The position numbers and the translations under genes were made by a program. Shown here one piece after another: positions 41,281 through 51,602 of a DNA stretch of 64,000 nt. The notes under the pieces are model-generated. The model was not told the DNA's origin and ran no database searches. It saw only the letters and a program-made list of their open reading frames with translations. Positions within the stretch are counted from its first letter, which is position 1. Each line of letters opens with the position of its first letter. Source of the stretch: Methylobacterium radiotolerans JCM 2831 (GTDB lineage Bacteria > Pseudomonadota > Alphaproteobacteria > Rhizobiales > Beijerinckiaceae); the NCBI RefSeq assembly GCF_000019725.1, contig NC_010505.1, forward strand, positions 2,344,001-2,408,000, in the 5' to 3' direction.

Positions 41281-41281
<1 letters not shown>
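39887..41281 (+). CDS. livM: branched-chain amino-acid ABC transporter permease LivM
   Basis: A 464-residue permease, longer than a minimal LivM. The first 110 residues add one or two extra hydrophobic segments and a charged linker before the conserved core ([20 protein letters not shown], about 150-170). The EAA-like region ([20 protein letters not shown]) that contacts the ATPases is present near residue 310. It overlaps livG by one base. Confidence 0.96.
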
Positions 41282-42167
<886 letters not shown>

Positions 42168-42171
<4 letters not shown>

Positions 42172-42965
42172 GCGTCGCCGGCATCAACGTCCTGGTCGAG
42201 GAGACCCGGGCGATCCAGGCGGGGAAGAAGCCGCCGCTCCTCGCGGTGCGCGACGTCTCGACCTATTACGGCAGCGTCGCCGCCCTGCGCGGGGTCGATC
42301 TCGACGTCGCCGAGGGCGAGATCGTCACGCTGATCGGCGCCAACGGCGCCGGCAAGTCGACCCTGATGATGACGATCTTCGGCAGCCCGCAGGCGCGGTC
42401 GGGGACGATCACCTACGACGGGCGCGACATCACCCGGCTGCCGACCCACGCCATCGCCCGGCTCGGCATCGCCCAGTCGCCGGAGGGGCGCCGGGTCTTC
42501 CCGCGCATGACGGTCTACGAGAACCTCCAGATGGGCGCCGCGCTCCACGACGGGCGCTTCTTCGCCGAGGATCTGGAGAAGGTCTGCACCCTGTTCCCGC
42601 GGGTGAAGGAGCGCCTGAACCAGCGCGCCGGCACCATGTCGGGGGGCGAGCAGCAGATGCTGGCCATCGCCCGGGCGCTGATGAGCCGCCCGCGGCTGCT
42701 GCTCCTCGACGAGCCGTCCCTCGGCCTCGCGCCCCTGGTGGTGAAGGGCATCTTCGACGCGATCCGGGAGCTGAACCGGACCGACGGCATGACGATCTTC
42801 CTCGTCGAGCAGAACGCCTACCACGCCCTCAAGCTCGCCCATCGCGGCTACGTGCTGGTCAACGGCCGGGTCACCATGAGCGGGACCGGGCGGGCGCTGC
42901 TCGACGATCCGAACGTTCAGGCCGCCTATCTGGAAGGGGGCCATGCCGGCCCGGTCGGGACATGA
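42168..42965 (+). CDS. livF: branched-chain amino-acid ABC transporter ATPase LivF
   Basis: A 265-residue ATPase with Walker A GANGAGKS, signature MSGGEQQMLAIARALM and Walker B LLLLDEPSLGLAP. The motif SPEGRRVFPRMTVYENLQMGA is diagnostic of LivF. It pairs with LivG in the heterodimeric motor. The end overlaps the next small gene by 4 nt. Confidence 0.97.
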
Positions 42966-43339
42966 GCATGCTGCAGGGGATCCTGTACGAGGAGCCGTCG
43001 GCCTGGCTGTTCCTGCTCGTGACCGTCGTCATGGGCGGCTGGGCCGGCTGGATGGCGGCCCGCGGCATCGCCCGGGGCTGGCGGCCGTTCTGGCAATGCG
43101 CCCTGGCGCTGCTCCTGGTGGCAGCCGCCGTGCGCTTCATCCATTACGCCCTGTTTTCGGGCACCCTGCTGTCGCTGCACTACTATGCGGTCGACGCGGT
43201 CGTCGTCATGATCATCGGCGCGGCGGGCTTCCGCTACACGCGGACGCGCCAGATGACGAGCCAGTACCGCTGGCTCTACGAGAAGACCTCACCGCTGACA
43301 TGGCGCGCGCGGGCGCCCGCGGCCGGCGAGGTCCGATGA
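42962..43339 (+). CDS. small membrane protein of the liv operon (DUF6867-like)
   Basis: A 125-residue protein with three hydrophobic stretches (about 13-35, 45-62 and 73-92). The start MSMLQGILYEEPSAWLFLLV resembles a family regularly found after livF in Hyphomicrobiales, which I recall as DUF6867. It overlaps livF by ATGA and precedes livK, so it is part of the operon. It may stabilise or regulate the transporter, but its role is not known. Confidence 0.75.
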   Translation: MSMLQGILYEEPSAWLFLLVTVVMGGWAGWMAARGIARGWRPFWQCALALLLVAAAVRFIHYALFSGTLLSLHYYAVDAVVVMIIGAAGFRYTRTRQMTSQYRWLYEKTSPLTWRARAPAAGEVR

Positions 43340-43388
43340 GTGCGGCCGGATCCGCACGTGCGGTCCTGACATCTAGGGGAAGTACGCG

Positions 43389-44510
43389 ATGAGATCGATT
43401 CTGCTGGCCGGGCTCGCCCTCGGCGCGATGGTGGCGGCCGCGCAGGCCGCCGAGGTCAAGCTCGGCGTCGCCGCGCCGATCACCGGCAACAGCGCCGCCA
43501 TCGGCGCGCAGCTCAAGAACGGTGCGAGCCAGGCGGTCGAGGACCTCAACAAGGCCGGGACGCTGAAGGGCACGACGCTGACCGTCACGGTCGGCGACGA
43601 CGCCTCCGACCCGAAGCAGGGCGTCTCGGTGGCCAACAAGTTCGCCAGCGACGGCGTGAAGATGGTCGTCGGCGACTACAACTCGGGCGTCTCGATCCCG
43701 GCCTCCGACGTCTACCTCGACGCCGGCATCATCCAGGTCACGCCGGCCTCCACGAACGTGAAGTTCACCGAGCGCGGGATGTGGAACACGTTCCGCACCT
43801 GCGGCCGCGACGACCAGCAGGGCGCGGTGGCGGGCAACTACCTGGCCGAGCACTTCAAGGGCAAGAAGATCGCCTTCGTCCACGACAAGACGCCCTACGG
43901 CAAGGGCCTGGCCGACGAGACCCTGAAGGCCCTCAAGGCCAAGGGCGGCAAGGACGTGATGTTCGAGGGCATCAACCCGGGCGAGAAGGATTACTCCGCC
44001 CTCGTCTCCAAGCTGAAGTCCGCCAACGTCGACGTCGTCTATTTCGGCGGCTACTACACCGAGGCCGGGCTGATCCTGCGCCAGATGCGCGACCAGGGCC
44101 TGAAGGCGCCGATGATGGGCGGCGACGGCATGGTCGACCGCGAGCTCGTGGCGATCGCCGGTCCCGCCGCCGAGGGCACGCTGACCACCTTCCCGCCGGA
44201 CGCCCGCAAGAACCCGAACGCCAAGGCGGCGCTCGCCGCGTTCAAGGCCAAGAACATCGATCCCGAGGGCTACACCCTCTACTCGTACGCGGCCGTGCAG
44301 GTCCTGGCGAAGGCGATGGCCGAGACGGGCTCCAGCGACGGCAAGAAGCTCGCCGAGTGGCTGCACCAGGGCAAGCCGGTGGACACGGTGGTCGGACCCA
44401 TCGCCTACGACAAGAAGGGCGACATCACCCGGCCCGACTACGTCATGTACGAGTGGAAGAAGGGGCCGGACGGCAAGATCGACTACAGCGGCAATGAGCT
44501 GACGAAGTAA
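43389..44510 (+). CDS. livK: branched-chain amino-acid-binding protein LivK
   Basis: A 373-residue periplasmic binding protein of the leucine-binding family. The signal peptide MRSILLAGLALGAMVAAAQA is followed by EVKLGVAAPITGNSAAIGAQ, the family start. The conserved VVGDYNSGVSIPASDVY and DVVYFGGYYTEAGLIL segments are present. It supplies ligand to LivHMGF encoded just upstream. A perfect 12-bp hairpin terminates the unit. Confidence 0.96.
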   Translation: MRSILLAGLALGAMVAAAQAAEVKLGVAAPITGNSAAIGAQLKNGASQAVEDLNKAGTLKGTTLTVTVGDDASDPKQGVSVANKFASDGVKMVVGDYNSGVSIPASDVYLDAGIIQVTPASTNVKFTERGMWNTFRTCGRDDQQGAVAGNYLAEHFKGKKIAFVHDKTPYGKGLADETLKALKAKGGKDVMFEGINPGEKDYSALVSKLKSANVDVVYFGGYYTEAGLILRQMRDQGLKAPMMGGDGMVDRELVAIAGPAAEGTLTTFPPDARKNPNAKAALAAFKAKNIDPEGYTLYSYAAVQVLAKAMAETGSSDGKKLAEWLHQGKPVDTVVGPIAYDKKGDITRPDYVMYEWKKGPDGKIDYSGNELTK

Positions 44511-44539
44511 GCCGCGGCCACAGACCGGATTCCCGGCCC

Positions 44540-44572
44540 GACGCCGCCCCCCGATACCGTGGGGGCGGCGTC
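44540..44572 (+). terminator. terminator after livK
   Basis: GACGCCGCCCCC (44540-44551) and GGGGGCGGCGTC (44561-44572) form a perfect 12-bp stem with a 9-nt loop, followed by GTCGATTT. Confidence 0.8.
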
Positions 44573-44900
44573 GTCGATTTCTATACCGTGGATTCGTCAG
44601 CCTTCCGGGCAGATCAGTCCTCCGCACCCCGTGCGTCCGCCTAAGAAGTGTGCATGATGCCGCCGGCGCGAGCGTGAGGCCGGCTCAGCGCTTGGGAGGA
44701 GGCCATGAGGACGGCGGGGACCGCACCTGCGGACGCGCGCAGGAGCTTGGCCGCAACTTGTCCGTACTCAGCCGCAGGCTTGCGCGGCGTTTCGACCCTT
44801 CTCCCGGCACCATCATTGCAATGGCGTCGCCCGAGCGGGCGGGCCCGCGTATCCCGCCGCCGGCCGACACCATTCGGCTCGATCCAGGAGTTCCGTACCG
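44573..44900 (+). promoter_or_regulatory. leader region of gltI with a possible upstream frame
   Basis: This 328-nt stretch must contain the gltI promoter. No clear -35/-10 pair stands out. A 68-codon frame starts at 44705 after a very strong GGAGGAGG ribosome binding site and ends at 44911, overlapping the gltI start by 11 nt. Its peptide is Arg/Ala/Pro-rich and unlike any family I know. The gltI start itself has an AGGAG site. Confidence 0.4.
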
Positions 44901-45824
44901 ATGCAGTCTGATATCGCTCGCCGCGGCGTCGCCGCGGCGCTGGGCTTGACCCTCGCCCTCGCTCCGATGAGCCTCCGGGCGGAGGAGCTGACCGGCACCC
45001 TCAAGAAGGTGAAGGACGCCAACGCCATCGTCATCGGCTACCGCGACGCCTCCGTGCCGTTCTCGTATCTCGGCGCCGATCAGAAGCCGATCGGCTACGC
45101 GATGGACATCTGCTACAAGATCGCCGACGCCGTGAAGGCCAAGCTCAACCTCCCGAACCTCGAGGTGAAGCTCAACCCGGTCACCTCCGCCACCCGCATC
45201 CCGCTGATGGCGAACGGCACGATCGATCTCGAGTGCGGCTCGACCACCAACAACGCCGAGCGCGAGAAGCAGGTGTGGTTCACCAACTCGCACTTCCTGA
45301 CCGCGACCCGCTACGTCTCGAAGAAGTCGGCCAACCTGCACACGATCGAGGACCTGAAGGGCAAGACCGTCGTGTCGACCTCGGGCACCACGAACATCAA
45401 GCAGATCAACGAGGCCAACACGGAGCGTAAGCTCGGCCTGACGATCCTGCCCGCCAAGGACCACGCCGAGGCGTTCCTGATGGTCGAGACCGGCCGCGCC
45501 GCCGCCTTCGTGATGGACGACGTGCTGCTCGCCTCGCTCGCCGCCTCGTCGAAGGACCCGTCGGCCTACGAGATCTCCACCGAGGCCCTGTCGAAGCCCG
45601 AGCCCTACGGCATCATGCTCCGCAAGGACGACACGGAGTTCAAGAAGGTCGCGGACGACGCCACCGCCAAGCTCTACACGAGCCCCGAGGGCAAGGCTCT
45701 CTACGACAAGTGGTTCACCAAGACGATCCCGCCGCGCAACATCAACCTCAACCTGCCGATGAGCGCGGAGATGAAGAAGCAGTTCACGACCCCGATCTCG
45801 AGCCCCGATCCGGCGGCCTACTGA
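44901..45824 (+). CDS. gltI: glutamate/aspartate ABC transporter binding protein GltI
   Basis: A 307-residue periplasmic protein. A signal peptide ends near residue 27. The mature sequence follows E. coli GltI closely: IVIGYRDASVPFSYL, NGTIDLECGSTTNNAEREKQ, KTVVSTSGTTNIKQIN and YGIMLRKDDTEFKK. It binds glutamate or aspartate for GltJKL. A strong stem-loop follows it, which would favour more binding protein than permease. First gene of the operon. Confidence 0.96.
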   Translation: MQSDIARRGVAAALGLTLALAPMSLRAEELTGTLKKVKDANAIVIGYRDASVPFSYLGADQKPIGYAMDICYKIADAVKAKLNLPNLEVKLNPVTSATRIPLMANGTIDLECGSTTNNAEREKQVWFTNSHFLTATRYVSKKSANLHTIEDLKGKTVVSTSGTTNIKQINEANTERKLGLTILPAKDHAEAFLMVETGRAAAFVMDDVLLASLAASSKDPSAYEISTEALSKPEPYGIMLRKDDTEFKKVADDATAKLYTSPEGKALYDKWFTKTIPPRNINLNLPMSAEMKKQFTTPISSPDPAAY

Positions 45825-45855
45825 GATCCGTTCGGTACGGTTTCATGCCATGATG

Positions 45856-45883
45856 CGCACCGCGGGCTCCGGCCCGCGGTGCG
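45856..45883 (+). other. strong stem-loop between gltI and gltJ
   Basis: CGCACCGCGGGC (45856-45867) and GCCCGCGGTGCG (45872-45883) form a perfect 12-bp stem with a TCCG tetraloop and no T-run. Its place between a binding-protein gene and permease genes fits a partial terminator or 3' end protector that raises gltI mRNA relative to gltJKL. Confidence 0.7.
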
Positions 45884-45913
45884 TCTCTGTAAGTTCACAG
45901 TAGAAGCGGCGCG

Positions 45914-46636
45914 ATGAACTATAACTGGAACTGGCGGATCTTCTTCGACGCCTCGCCGGAGGGGAACGGCACGTATCTCGACATGCTGCTCTCGGGGCTC
46001 ATGTGGACGATCACGACCGCGCTCTGCTCCTGGGTGATCGCGTTCTTCCTGGGCTCCCTGATCGGCGTGCTGCGCACCCTGCCGTCGAAGCCCGCGAACG
46101 CGATCGGCACGGCCTATGTGGAGCTGTTCCGCAACGTGCCGCTGCTGGTGCAGATGTTCCTCTGGTACTTCGTGCTCCCCGAAGTTGTGCCGACCCGGAT
46201 CGGCGACGCGATCAAGCAATTGCCGGACGCGCCGTTCTACACGGCCGTGGTCTGCCTCGGCTTCTTCACCGCGTCCCGCGTCGCCGAGCAGGTCCGCGCC
46301 GGCATCCAGTCGCTGCCCCGGGGCCAGCGCATGGCCGGCACCGCCATGGGCTTCACGACCTACCAGACCTACCGCTACGTGCTGCTGCCGAACGCCTACC
46401 GGATCATCCTGCCGCCGATGACCTCGGAATTCCTCAACAATCTCAAGAACACGTCGGTGGCGCTGACCATCGGCCTGCTGGAGCTGACCGCCCGGGCCCG
46501 CTCGATGCAGGAATTCTCGTTCCAGGTGTTCGAGGCGTTCACGGCGGCGACGATCCTCTACGTGATCATCAACCTCGTGGTCGTCACGGCGGCGACCTTC
46601 CTGGAGAAGGCGGTCGCCATCCCCGGCCAGCGCTGA
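45914..46636 (+). CDS. gltJ: glutamate/aspartate ABC transporter permease GltJ
   Basis: A 240-residue inner-membrane permease. The start [20 protein letters not shown] matches the GltJ N-terminus. The [17 protein letters not shown] segment and the EAA loop (about 145-165, [20 protein letters not shown]) are present. It pairs with GltK encoded 56 nt downstream. Confidence 0.95.
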   Translation: MNYNWNWRIFFDASPEGNGTYLDMLLSGLMWTITTALCSWVIAFFLGSLIGVLRTLPSKPANAIGTAYVELFRNVPLLVQMFLWYFVLPEVVPTRIGDAIKQLPDAPFYTAVVCLGFFTASRVAEQVRAGIQSLPRGQRMAGTAMGFTTYQTYRYVLLPNAYRIILPPMTSEFLNNLKNTSVALTIGLLELTARARSMQEFSFQVFEAFTAATILYVIINLVVVTAATFLEKAVAIPGQR

Positions 46637-46692
46637 GGGCCGCCCGCTTCCGTTCCGCCACCCCGCCCGACGGCCACCGGTAACAGGCCCCG

Positions 46693-47385
46693 ATGCTCTC
46701 GAACTTCGACTTCTCCGTCATCGTCTCCTCCCTGCCCTACCTGTTCGGTCAGGGCATGGTCTTCACCGTGACGCTCACCGCCATGGCGGCCGTGGGCGGC
46801 GTGATCATCGGCACGCTGCTGGCGATGGCGCGCCTGTCGGGCATTCCCGGCCTGTGGCACCTCGCCAAGGGCTACGTCGAGCTCTGCCGCTCGCTGCCGC
46901 TGGTGCTGGTGATCTTCTGGTTCTACTTCCTGGTGCCGTATATCGGCGCCTACCTGACCGGCTCCACGACGCCGATCCAGGTCGGCGCCTTCCCGTCGGC
47001 CCTGATCACCTTCATGGCCTTCGAGGCGGCCTACTTCTCGGAGATCATGCGCGCGGGCATCCAGTCGATCCCGAAGGGTCAGACGGCCGCCGCCCAGGCC
47101 CTCGGGATGAACTACTGGCAGACCATGGGCAACGTGATCCTGCCCCAGGCCTTCCGCAACATGCTGCCGCTGCTGCTGACCCAGACCATCATCCTGTTCC
47201 AGGACACGTCGCTGGTCTACGTGCTCTCGCTGACCGACTTCATGGGCGCCGCCTCGAAGGTCGCCCAGCGCGACGGCCGTCTCGTCGAGATGTATGTCTT
47301 CGCCGCGGTGGTCTATTTTGCGATCTGCTTCTCGGCCTCGTACCTCGTGCGCCGCCTGCAGCGCCGCGTGGCCATCATCCGCTGA
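46693..47385 (+). CDS. gltK: glutamate/aspartate ABC transporter permease GltK
   Basis: A 230-residue permease beginning [20 protein letters not shown]. Conserved features are the [20 protein letters not shown] segment, the EAA loop (about 135-155, [20 protein letters not shown]) and [19 protein letters not shown]. It forms the channel with GltJ. It lies 20 nt before gltL. Confidence 0.95.
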   Translation: MLSNFDFSVIVSSLPYLFGQGMVFTVTLTAMAAVGGVIIGTLLAMARLSGIPGLWHLAKGYVELCRSLPLVLVIFWFYFLVPYIGAYLTGSTTPIQVGAFPSALITFMAFEAAYFSEIMRAGIQSIPKGQTAAAQALGMNYWQTMGNVILPQAFRNMLPLLLTQTIILFQDTSLVYVLSLTDFMGAASKVAQRDGRLVEMYVFAAVVYFAICFSASYLVRRLQRRVAIIR

Positions 47386-47405
47386 CCGACACTGGAGACC
47401 GTGTC

Positions 47406-48266
47406 ATGACCTCGTCCCCGATGCCGGCCCCCACCGCCGCCGAACCCGTCGCCGATGCCAGCCACGCGCCGAAGGATGGCGGCCTGCAGCCGGGCAGCCT
47501 GATCTCCGGCGCGCCCGCGGCGGCCCCCGGCGAGACCATGATCGCCATCGACAACATCAGCAAATGGTACGGCGACTTCCAGGTGCTGACGAACTGCAGC
47601 ACCCAGGTCGCCAAGGGCGAGGTCGTGGTCGTCTGCGGCCCCTCGGGCTCGGGCAAGTCGACCCTGATCAAGTGCGTCAACGCCCTGGAGCCGTTCCAGA
47701 AGGGCCAGATCACGGTGGCCGGCACGAAGGTCGCCGACAAGGCGACCAACCTGCCGAAGCTCCGCTCGCGGGTCGGCATGGTGTTCCAGCACTTCGAGCT
47801 GTTCCCGCACCTGTCGATCACCGACAACCTCACCATCGCCCAGCGCAAGGTGCTCGGCCGCGGCGCCGAGGACGCGAAGAAGCGCGGCCTCGACCTGCTC
47901 GCCCGCGTCGGCCTCGGCGCCCACGCGAACAAGTTCCCGGGGCAGCTCTCGGGCGGTCAGCAGCAGCGCGTCGCCATCGCCCGGGCGCTGGCCATGAACC
48001 CGGTGGTGATGCTGTTCGACGAGCCGACCTCGGCCCTCGACCCCGAGATGGTCGGCGAGGTGCTCGACGTGATGGTGGAGCTCGCCAAGGAAGGCATGAC
48101 CATGATGGTCGTGACCCACGAGATGGGCTTCGCCCGCAAGGTCGCCGACCGGGTGATCTTCATGGATCGCGGCGAGATCGTCGAGGATGCCCGGAAGGAC
48201 GAGTTCTTCGGCAGCCCGCGCTCCGAGCGCGCGCAGACCTTCCTGTCGAAGATCCTGCAGCACTGA
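47406..48266 (+). CDS. gltL: glutamate/aspartate ABC transporter ATPase GltL
   Basis: A 286-residue ATPase, longer than usual because of about 44 Ala/Pro-rich residues before [18 protein letters not shown] second start at that internal Met would give a standard-length GltL. Walker A is GPSGSGKS, the signature is [17 protein letters not shown], and Walker B is [16 protein letters not shown]. It is the only ATPase of the polar amino-acid type in this window, so it might also energise the incomplete system at 4007-6271; that is inference. Confidence 0.95.
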   Translation: MTSSPMPAPTAAEPVADASHAPKDGGLQPGSLISGAPAAAPGETMIAIDNISKWYGDFQVLTNCSTQVAKGEVVVVCGPSGSGKSTLIKCVNALEPFQKGQITVAGTKVADKATNLPKLRSRVGMVFQHFELFPHLSITDNLTIAQRKVLGRGAEDAKKRGLDLLARVGLGAHANKFPGQLSGGQQQRVAIARALAMNPVVMLFDEPTSALDPEMVGEVLDVMVELAKEGMTMMVVTHEMGFARKVADRVIFMDRGEIVEDARKDEFFGSPRSERAQTFLSKILQH

Positions 48267-48276
48267 CGGCGGAGCG

Positions 48277-49296
48277 TCAGGCCAGCGCCTCCTGCGCGGC
48301 CCGGTATTCCCGGCCGTGCCGGCAGTAGCCCTCGACGATGCGGATCATCAGGGCGCGCTTCTCGGCGTCGAGGGGCGCGAGGATGCGGGCCGGGCGGCCG
48401 CCCCAGAGGTAGCCGGCCTCCAGGATCTGCCCGGGATCGGTGGTGGCTCCGGCCGCCAGCATGACGTCGTCGGCGATGAGGGTCCCCGACGCGATCGTCG
48501 CGCCGATGCCGATCAGCGCCCGCGCCCCGATCCGGCAATCGGCGATCCGGACATTGTGGGCGATGGTGGTATCGCGCCCGATCACCACCCCGTCGGCCCG
48601 GGTGCGGATGACCGTGTTGTCCTGGATGTTGGTGTCCGCGCCGACCACGATCGGTCCGACCTCCGCGTTCAGGTCGCAGCAGAACAGCACGCTCGCGCCG
48701 GCGCCGAGGCTGACCCGCCCGCGCAGGCGGGCGGTGCGCGCCACGAAGACGCTGTCCTCGATCTCCGGCGCGTCTCCCGGCGGAAGCGCGGGCCCGTCGC
48801 CCATCCGCTCGCGCACCCGCTCGGCACGCTCGGCGACCTCGTCGGATCCGATCGCGCGGCTGGGGCGGGCCGGGCTGCCCGCGTAGGCGAAGCCGCCGGG
48901 CAGCGTCGACCGCGGAAAGACGGTCGCGCCGGCCTCGATCACCGCGCCGTCGCCGATCTCGGCCCCGTCGAGGATCACCACGTCGTCCTCGACGACCACG
49001 TCGGAGCCGAGGGTGCAGGCGTGGACGACGCTGTTCCGCCCGACCGTGACCCGGTCGCCCACCCGCGTGCCGTGCGTCCGGGTGGCGATGTGCACCGTCG
49101 AGCGGTGGCCGAGCCAGAAGCGGTCGCCGAGGGTGACGGTCTGGCCGTCGGCGCGGATCACCGCCTCGTCGCCGATCCAGGCCTGCGCGCCGATCCGGGC
49201 CGCGCCGATCACCGTGCTGCCGCGGCCGCACCAGACGGGGCGACTGGCGAAGTCCGGCTGCACGCCGTCGTAGGGCAGGATCAGGTCGGGGGTCAC
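48277..49296 (-). CDS. tandem gamma-carbonic-anhydrase-like hexapeptide-repeat protein
   Basis: A 339-residue protein made of two left-handed beta-helix units (about 11-148 and 175-310), each like a whole PaaY/YrdA gamma-carbonic anhydrase of about 175 residues. Canonical enzymes use three zinc histidines. The first unit keeps His69 and His92 but has Arg87 where IGH is expected; the second keeps His247 but has Arg231 and Ala252 at the other two positions. The NIQD motif (223-226) and C-terminal GRPARILAPL element are kept in unit two. It may be structural, or form one active site between units. It is a single gene, convergent with gltL and divergent from moaE. Confidence 0.75.
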   Translation of the reverse strand: MTPDLILPYDGVQPDFASRPVWCGRGSTVIGAARIGAQAWIGDEAVIRADGQTVTLGDRFWLGHRSTVHIATRTHGTRVGDRVTVGRNSVVHACTLGSDVVVEDDVVILDGAEIGDGAVIEAGATVFPRSTLPGGFAYAGSPARPSRAIGSDEVAERAERVRERMGDGPALPPGDAPEIEDSVFVARTARLRGRVSLGAGASVLFCCDLNAEVGPIVVGADTNIQDNTVIRTRADGVVIGRDTTIAHNVRIADCRIGARALIGIGATIASGTLIADDVMLAAGATTDPGQILEAGYLWGGRPARILAPLDAEKRALMIRIVEGYCRHGREYRAAQEALA

Positions 49297-49463
49297 GCGG
49301 GTATCCTTCTCCAGCGCCGTCCGGAGCGCGCGGGGACATCCGGACGATGGCGGGCCGCGCGCCGGGCCGGCAGGGCGCGACGGACCGTGTCATATAGAGG
49401 CGGGACCGGGTGTGACAGGGACGGGGCTGGTCGGCGAAGCCGCGGACTCCTATGGATCGGGCC

Positions 49464-49931
49464 ATGAGCGCCCCCGTCCCGAGCGTCGGCATCCAGGCCG
49501 AGCCCTTCGACACCGCCGCCGAGATCGCCGGCCTGAGCGCCGCGCTGGGGGGCCGGGCGGGCGCCGTCGTGACCTTCACCGGCCTGTGCCGCGACGAGGG
49601 CGGGCGGCTGACGGCCCTGGAGCTGGAACACTACCCCGGCATGGCCGAGGCGGAGATCCGGCGGGTTGCCGACGAGGCGATGGCCCGCTGGCCGCTCCAG
49701 GCCCTCCGGGTGATCCACCGGCACGGCTTGGTCCGCCCGGGCGACGGCATCGTGCTGGTGGTCACCGCCGCCAGCCATCGGGTCGCGGCCTTCGAGGCCG
49801 CTGACTTCCTGATGGACTACCTCAAGACGCGCGCCCCGTTCTGGAAGCGGGAGCACCTCGCCGACGGCACGACCGGCGGCTGGGTCGACGCGACGGCCCA
49901 GGACGAGGTCGCGGCCGGCCGCTGGGGCTGA
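49464..49931 (+). CDS. moaE: molybdopterin synthase catalytic subunit MoaE
   Basis: A 155-residue MoaE, which with MoaD inserts two sulfurs into precursor Z during molybdenum cofactor synthesis. The family segments AVVTFTGLCRDEGG, ALELEHYPGMAEAEI, VIHRHGLVRPGDGIVLVV and DYLKTRAPFWKREH (with the catalytic lysines) are present. An ATG four codons upstream at 49452 is an alternative start. No moaD is adjacent in this window. Confidence 0.92.
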   Translation: MSAPVPSVGIQAEPFDTAAEIAGLSAALGGRAGAVVTFTGLCRDEGGRLTALELEHYPGMAEAEIRRVADEAMARWPLQALRVIHRHGLVRPGDGIVLVVTAASHRVAAFEAADFLMDYLKTRAPFWKREHLADGTTGGWVDATAQDEVAAGRWG

Positions 49932-49958
49932 GGGCCGTGTCCCGGGCCGCGGCGGGCG

Positions 49959-50105
49959 CTACACGATCAGCGCGTTGAGCAGCACCGCGGCCGCGGCACC
50001 GGCGACCGCGATCCCGAGCAGGACCACGCTGCTGAGCTGATCGCCGGTATCGACGGTCTGGCCCGGGCCGAGGGAACGAACGTACGTGTCGCCGTGGTTG
50101 CTCAT
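49959..50105 (-). CDS. 48-residue single-helix membrane peptide
   Basis: A short gene with a strong AGGAGGA ribosome binding site 8 nt before its ATG. The peptide begins MSNHGDTYVRSLGPGQTVDT and then has one hydrophobic helix (about residues 26-48, SSVVLLGIAVAGAAAAVLLN) to the end. Codon use fits the genome. No function is known; it may be a small stress or transporter-associated peptide. It is convergent with moaE. Confidence 0.6.
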   Translation of the reverse strand: MSNHGDTYVRSLGPGQTVDTGDQLSSVVLLGIAVAGAAAAVLLNALIV

Positions 50106-50369
50106 GGGGATCCTCCTGATCGGCCGGAGCCTGCGCTCCGGCTGCGTGCGCGGACAACGCGCGGGGAGCCGTCCGGTCCCAGGGGCGGCGCGCCGCCGCG
50201 GCGCTGGAGAGACGGTCGATCAGGATATTCCGCGGCGCCGAGCGAGCCGGAGGCGTCGACCACCGGCGCGGAACGGCCTTTTCGCGGCGCATCACCCCGG
50301 GCACCCGCGCGCCCGCACTTGACCCCCGAGGGCCCGCGGCGTTCGTGAGCCCGCGGTGCAGGAGTGACG

Positions 50370-51515
50370 ATGTCGGACAGCAGGCTCGAGGATCTGGACG
50401 GCCCGGTCGGGCCCTGGCGCGGGGCGGCGCCGCTGGCGGCCTCCGGGATCGCCGTGGTGTGCTTCGTGGCGGCGCTGGCCCTGGCCTGGATGTCGGCCGG
50501 CACGCTGCTGCTGATCTTCGCCGGGGTCCTCCTCGGCGTGTTCCTCGACGGCCTGACCCGCGGGCTCGGCCGTGTCCTGCCCCTGCCGCGGGGCGTGCGG
50601 CTGTCCATCGCCAGCGTCGCGGTCGCGGTCGCGGTGATCGGCTTCGGGAGCTACGGCGGCGCCACCATCGTGCAGCAGGGCCGCGACCTCGGGACGACGA
50701 TCAAGAATCAGGCCGGAACCGTCACGGGCTGGCTGTCCGAGCGCGGCATCGACGTGCCGAGCCTCGCGCCGCAGGGCGGGGGGAAGGACGGCTCGACGGA
50801 TTCGGGCCAGCGCGAGGGGGGACTCGGCGGTCTCGCCAACGGACTCCTGAAGGGCAGCAGCTCGATCGTCTCGGATGCCGGCAGCGTCCTCGGTCCGGCC
50901 GCGGCCGTGATCCTCGGCCTGTTCGACGCCCTCGGCAACGTCCTGGTGATCGCCTTCCTGGGGCTCGCCTTCGCGGCCGACCCGAAGGCCTACCGCGACG
51001 GCGCGGTCCGGTTCGTGCCGCCGGCGAAGCGCTGGCGCGCCAGCCAGGTTCTCGACGGGGCCGGAGAGACCCTTCGCCACTGGCTGTTCGGCCAGCTGAT
51101 CATCATGGCGGTGATCTTCCTGTGCACCTGGGCCGGCCTCGCCTTCCTGGGCATCGGCGGCGCGCTGATCCTGGGCCTGCAGGCGGGGCTGCTCGCCTTC
51201 GTGCCCACGGTCGGGCCGCTGGTGGCGGGCCTCGTCATCGTCCTGGCCGCCCTGGCCTCGGGCACGAAGGCGGTCATCGGCGCGATCGGCGTCTATCTCG
51301 CGGTCCAGTGCCTGGAGAGCTACGGTCTGACGCCGTTCATCCAGAAACGGGCGCTCGACATCCCGCCGGCCACGATCTTCGCCGGCCAGCTGATCCTCGG
51401 CGTGATCTTCGGGCTGTGGGGCATCGCCCTCGCCCTGCCGCTGATGGCAGTGATCAAGGTCCTGCTGGAGCAGCTCTACGTGGAGGACACGCTCCACGAG
51501 CAGCCGAGCCACTGA
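50370..51515 (+). CDS. AI-2E family transporter (putative permease)
   Basis: A 381-residue polytopic protein of the AI-2E/PerM family. The ATG at 50370 has a CAGGAG site; a GTG two codons upstream is possible. Hydrophobic helices cover about 22-60, 74-95, 178-205, 230-260, 265-310 and 325-365, with a hydrophilic periplasmic loop at 100-170 that is Gly/Ser-rich. The VPTVGPLVAGLVIVLAALAS motif in the C-terminal half is typical. Family members export varied small molecules or ions; the autoinducer-2 name should not be taken literally. Confidence 0.85.
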   Translation: MSDSRLEDLDGPVGPWRGAAPLAASGIAVVCFVAALALAWMSAGTLLLIFAGVLLGVFLDGLTRGLGRVLPLPRGVRLSIASVAVAVAVIGFGSYGGATIVQQGRDLGTTIKNQAGTVTGWLSERGIDVPSLAPQGGGKDGSTDSGQREGGLGGLANGLLKGSSSIVSDAGSVLGPAAAVILGLFDALGNVLVIAFLGLAFAADPKAYRDGAVRFVPPAKRWRASQVLDGAGETLRHWLFGQLIIMAVIFLCTWAGLAFLGIGGALILGLQAGLLAFVPTVGPLVAGLVIVLAALASGTKAVIGAIGVYLAVQCLESYGLTPFIQKRALDIPPATIFAGQLILGVIFGLWGIALALPLMAVIKVLLEQLYVEDTLHEQPSH

Positions 51516-51529
51516 GCGTCCCGGGCTCC

Positions 51530-51577
51530 CGCGCCGTCCGTCCGGGCTCCGCTCCGCAGTCCCGGACGGACGGCGCG
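51530..51577. terminator. bidirectional terminator hairpin
   Basis: CGCGCCGTCCGTCCGGG (51530-51546) and CCCGGACGGACGGCGCG (51561-51577) form a perfect 17-bp stem with a 14-nt loop. It lies between convergent genes and can serve both. Confidence 0.75.
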
Positions 51578-51602
51578 TGGCCGCGTCGACGGGCGCGGCC
51601 GG

